A DNA stretch of 64,000 nucleotides, taken from Nautilus pompilius. Its lineage: Eukaryota > Mollusca > Cephalopoda > Nautilida > Nautilidae. The notes under the pieces were generated by a model. The model was not told the DNA's origin. It worked only from the letters and a program-made list of their open reading frames with translations, and searched no databases. Shown piece by piece: positions 60,406 to 64,000 of the stretch. The translations under genes were made by a program, and so were the position numbers. The stretch is taken from the NCBI GenBank assembly GCA_018389105.1, contig JACATO010000311.1:1942001-2006000 (forward strand), written 5' to 3'. The first letter of the stretch is position 1. Each line of letters begins with the position of its first letter.

Positions 60406-62366
60406 TATCACTGTTTGTCATTTATTTTTGTTAGACAATCATGATAAACTTGGACTTTTAATTATGTGTAACCTGAATGCTTTCTTCAAAATAACTTATT
60501 CTAGTTTTGAAAATTTGCATTGAAAAATAAATATGATAACCCAAGAACATTTTCATTCTTTTAAACAGTATCTTTGCAAATTACTAAACTTAAACTTCCA
60601 TGCAATTCAGCTCTTTATCACCAGGTAACAGGAGAAAATGTTGGTATTCTAACTCCCCAGTTCTATGTCACATCATTGTTGTGCATGATGTAAGGGAAGC
60701 ATCATTGTTCCATGATCTGGCACTGTTTTACCATTATAGTAATGCTGTTTCAGCCAGGTTTCATTTGAACATTCCTGGTACTTATTTTAAGGAACCACTT
60801 CCCACTTCTAATCAAACAATCATTTTGAAAAAGTTGTTTTTTTTTTTTGTTAATGGCAACATTTTTACTGGTCTAAAAAATACATCATTTTAATATTCCA
60901 TACTATGATCTATCTTTGACTTGTGCCAATCCTATTTTCTTTATAACTCTATAAATTTATAAACTAAAATTCAAATAAGATAATTTCTTTCCAAGCAAAC
61001 TTCCCCAGAGGTAAATGAAAAATTTTTTTCAATATTTAAAAAAAAATCAATTATTGCAATAGCAGGTCAATACATCCAGTTATGTAAATCTCATGCAGCA
61101 TATCTGTGAAGCATTTATTTTCCAAATGCCCTAGGATCTGTACTTTGCTATCCTTAATGATACAATTTGAAACTACAAACATTCAGCAGATCTTCAGCTT
61201 TCCTAAAATGAAATGTAAAAAAAAATGTCATTAATAATTACTATAAATTAGCATTTGCTGAACTTGTATGTACACACATTTATAGGCAATCATAGAGATC
61301 TGATAATAAAAAATGGCTCATCAGAAAACTATCTTAAGCAGTTGAAAAACTAATGAACAACCAAAAAAAAAAAAAAAAAAAGAAAAGGAAGGGAGAGATG
61401 TAGCATTGAATCTGTGAACTTGATTTAGCAGGATTCTTTTAACCAGCAGTAGTTTTCTGTAAGTAATATCATATCAGAAAAAACATGTGACTACTGCTGA
61501 GACATGAGCATCCACAATTAACCTCTTCCTTCCAAGTAAGCCCTTTGTGATTTTTCTAGTTCACTGATTGCTGTGACAGTTACACAAATCTTATGTAGAA
61601 GGCACAACACAACTACATGAATAACCAGTGTATACAGTCAAGACTTTATTATTTTGCCTAAATTCTCTGATTGTATGGCATTAAAAAAAATGATATGATT
61701 TGTGACCTATTTTTTCTGAAACTAAGTAAATTTATATTGTTATCCATCATAGGGAGAAAATTAAATTTAAAGATAGTGCAAAGAAAAAGAAAAACATTTT
61801 TTGCATAACTTACTAGACAGATACCCACAAGTTTTTTTTTTATTATAAATATTTAATTTTTGTGCAAGCAAAGGAATTATCTTAGAAGAATCCAGGTTTT
61901 TCTAGGGGTTGACAAATTATTGAAATAATAACAGTAATAGAGATTGATATCTGGGGAAAGATAATAAAAGATATGAACATATTTTCCACTAAAAAAGAAC
62001 AAAAACAATATCCTAAAGCAGAAATTTTTCATTTTTACTAATTTCTTGAGAAATGTGGGTATTGCATAATATTAATATAATCTTTTAAGTGGGAATAAAA
62101 CACCATAAATCATCTAAAAACTGTGCTGAATATAAAATCAGAAAAACCCAGGTTCTCTATAATTTACAATTGTATTCCCATTTAAAAATTTATAATAGTT
62201 TTAAAAGTACAGGCATTTTCTATCATCTGTTCTTAATATTAAACTTAAAAAATAATTTTTTGGTTGTGTCCCTTATTTTAAATACTTAACCTTCCTCCTA
62301 TTATGCTTCAGGTTTATTTGATCCAACACTGGTTTCCACCAAACTTACAAGTTGCAAAAAAAAAAA
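60406..62366. other. AT-rich non-coding sequence
   Basis: Holds the diverged repeat at 60713-60782 and a 19-base A run at 61363-61381. Nothing else recognised. Confidence 0.5.
60713..60782 (+). repeat. Short dispersed repeat shared with 48028-48084
   Basis: TTTTACCATTATAGTAATGC, then TGTTTCAGCCAGGTTTCATT and a terminal TGGTAC match the 48-kb segment with moderate divergence. It lies inside a 97-codon frame (60600-60893) that has no other support as a gene. Confidence 0.4.
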
Positions 62367-62391
62367 TATGTATATATATATATATATATAA
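62367..62391. repeat. (TA)n microsatellite
   Basis: About eleven TA units, just after a poly(A) run. Confidence 0.9.
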
Positions 62392-64000
62392 TTTTGTGAT
62401 TTTGAGAGACTTTTCCCTAGTTGGATATACTACGACATCAATTGATGACAAAGTGATCTCTTTTATACATATTGTTAACATCCAAGTTCTTTTAATGCTG
62501 CTGAGAAAATTCTGCAGATAATATAGTTTCATAATTTATGTCATTACAAATACTTATTAAGGTTCAAACTCCTAAACTTTTGATTTTGTGGAGTTCCATA
62601 ACAATCTACACAGAAAATAACCATCAGCATTTATCTATTACTGTAAAGACGGTCGGAGAGAAAATACAATTTAATTTTGATTAACAGTGTGAATAAATTT
62701 TCTTCTGCAAGTATCAAGCAATCAAGCACTTCAATGATCACAGATGATGGACATTTCATTTTGCTGATAATTAAACATGCATCTCCATAATGCACACCTG
62801 TCAGGTTTTAACTAATTTTCATTCCTTCTAAAAATTTCTTGTTCATATTTATCTTTTGTTGGTTTTTATGAGCATTGATCATTTATCCAGCATGCTTATA
62901 CTGCCCAAAATGGGGCAGTGTGTGTGTGTGTGTGTGCGCGTGTGCGTACATGCAATAAGTGGCTCAGGAAATATTTCACTTTGGAATTTTTTTCATATTT
63001 AAATTTTAATTTAAAAAAAAAGTCTTCTAACAGTGCTTCTAGCTATTGTTTTTACAACCATTTTGATTCATTCCATGAAAAAATACACTTTCAATGCCAG
63101 ATGATTGTAAAAGTAAACCTTTCCAAAATACAATGATATCAAAACCAACTGGTCAACCAGTGGTTTTTGTTGTCAGTTTTAACAGAACATTTTTCACAAA
63201 ATGTTTAAGCAATATGCATTTACTTTCAATAGGACATATAGTAGGAAAAAAGAAATAATTCAGTAAATAGACAAAGTCTATTAAAAAAGAAATTTTATTT
63301 ACAAATATAAAATTGACTATCCAATAAATATCACAATAACAAATGTCCAATCAAGATATTAATCAAGTTTGAACTGACAAAATCTAATTGTATCTTGCCA
63401 AACTTTGAATATTAAATAAATGTAAAAGCAAGATCGAGTTGTAATAATCTACCTGTAATCATTTGGAAATTGATTAATTGGAAATCACATTTTGAGAAAT
63501 GAGTTAATGGTTATGCTATTTATGTGAAATTTTGTAAAACTTTGTTTCAATCTTGGCTGACAAACCTGATAAATGCTTAGTGATGTTTCTAAACACTCAT
63601 TTCTCTATCCCCTCAACAAATACTAGCTGGCCAAGTGTCCATCACTCTTAAGCTGAGATCAAGAACAGAACAAAATGGCTGCTTTTATTCTAAACAGTTA
63701 TGGTTCATTTTGATGGTTGGTCATTATTATTTTAATTACACAGTATTATAAAAGAACCAGAAAGAGATTATCAGCAATTTCAAAAGAACAGATTCCTGCC
63801 TCAGCAAACCATAGCAGGAAAAAAAAAATAGGAGTTTGATAGTACATAATAACAAAATTTATTGTTTCTCAAAGATACTACCATGTTACCAGTAAAATTA
63901 AAATCTTGAATTAATATAAATTTAACTTTTGTCTAAACACCATATTTATGACAAACAAGTCAGTAAAATTGTTTTTCCACAAATTTAAGGTAAAATATAA
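62392..64000. other. AT-rich non-coding sequence
   Basis: Only a GT/GC microsatellite at 62918-62946 was noted. Confidence 0.55.
62918..62946. repeat. (GT)n microsatellite with GC variants
   Basis: About nine GT units are followed by GCGCGTGTGCG. Confidence 0.9.

Noticed and set aside
1..64000. CRISPR array, tRNA, rRNA, operon or phage signals
   Set aside because: None seen. The regular repeats present are microsatellites, purine tracts and SINEs, and the sequence has animal nuclear character.

Overview
This is an AT-rich (roughly 30% GC by eye) stretch of animal nuclear DNA. It has no operons, no ribosome-binding sites and no long open reading frames. It is filled with decayed cut-and-paste transposons, tRNA-derived SINEs, LINE scraps, microsatellites and long purine-rich tracts. 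The set of Tc1/mariner, hAT, piggyBac and pogo elements plus a recurring tRNA-headed SINE of about 200-250 bp fits an invertebrate metazoan. A cephalopod mollusc, possibly an octopus, is my best guess, but that is inference and nothing in the window proves it.

Layout. 1-8 kb is non-coding, with one SINE (1040-1262), a 480-bp purine tract (3280-3756) and one splice-flanked candidate exon on the minus strand (6336-6424). 8.37-9.66 kb is a complete-length mariner with a broken transposase. 11.19-12.40 kb is a pogo-like deletion derivative. 12.98-17.84 kb is a decayed Tc1-like element split by a 3.84-kb hAT element of the ZMYM/DUF4371 transposase type, with an 8-bp target duplication. 17.94-18.1 kb is the head of a second hAT-type repeat. 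19-31 kb holds SINEs, two LINE remnants and a purine tract interrupted by a hAT-type MITE. 32.75-34.35 kb and 50.00-51.60 kb are a nearly identical inverted pair. Each copy carries a Tc1-like element plus about 500 bp of shared flank, and they lie 15.6 kb apart. 37.18-39.47 kb is a piggyBac element without its central catalytic block. 46.85-47.08 kb is a 232-bp piggyBac-type MITE with exact TTAA ends. 53.5-53.8 kb is an orphan domain fragment. The remaining sequence to 64 kb is mostly non-coding, with SINEs and simple repeats.

The window is best read as intronic or intergenic DNA of one or more large host genes. Three candidate exons with good splice signals are reported, but none could be assigned to a known gene. 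No transposase here looks able to work: every one has stops, frameshifts or deletions. The most useful observations are the nested hAT-in-Tc1 insertion, the large inverted duplication, the precise piggyBac MITE and an unclassified dispersed repeat at 31.5 and 46.1 kb. I found no convincing previously undescribed biological system.
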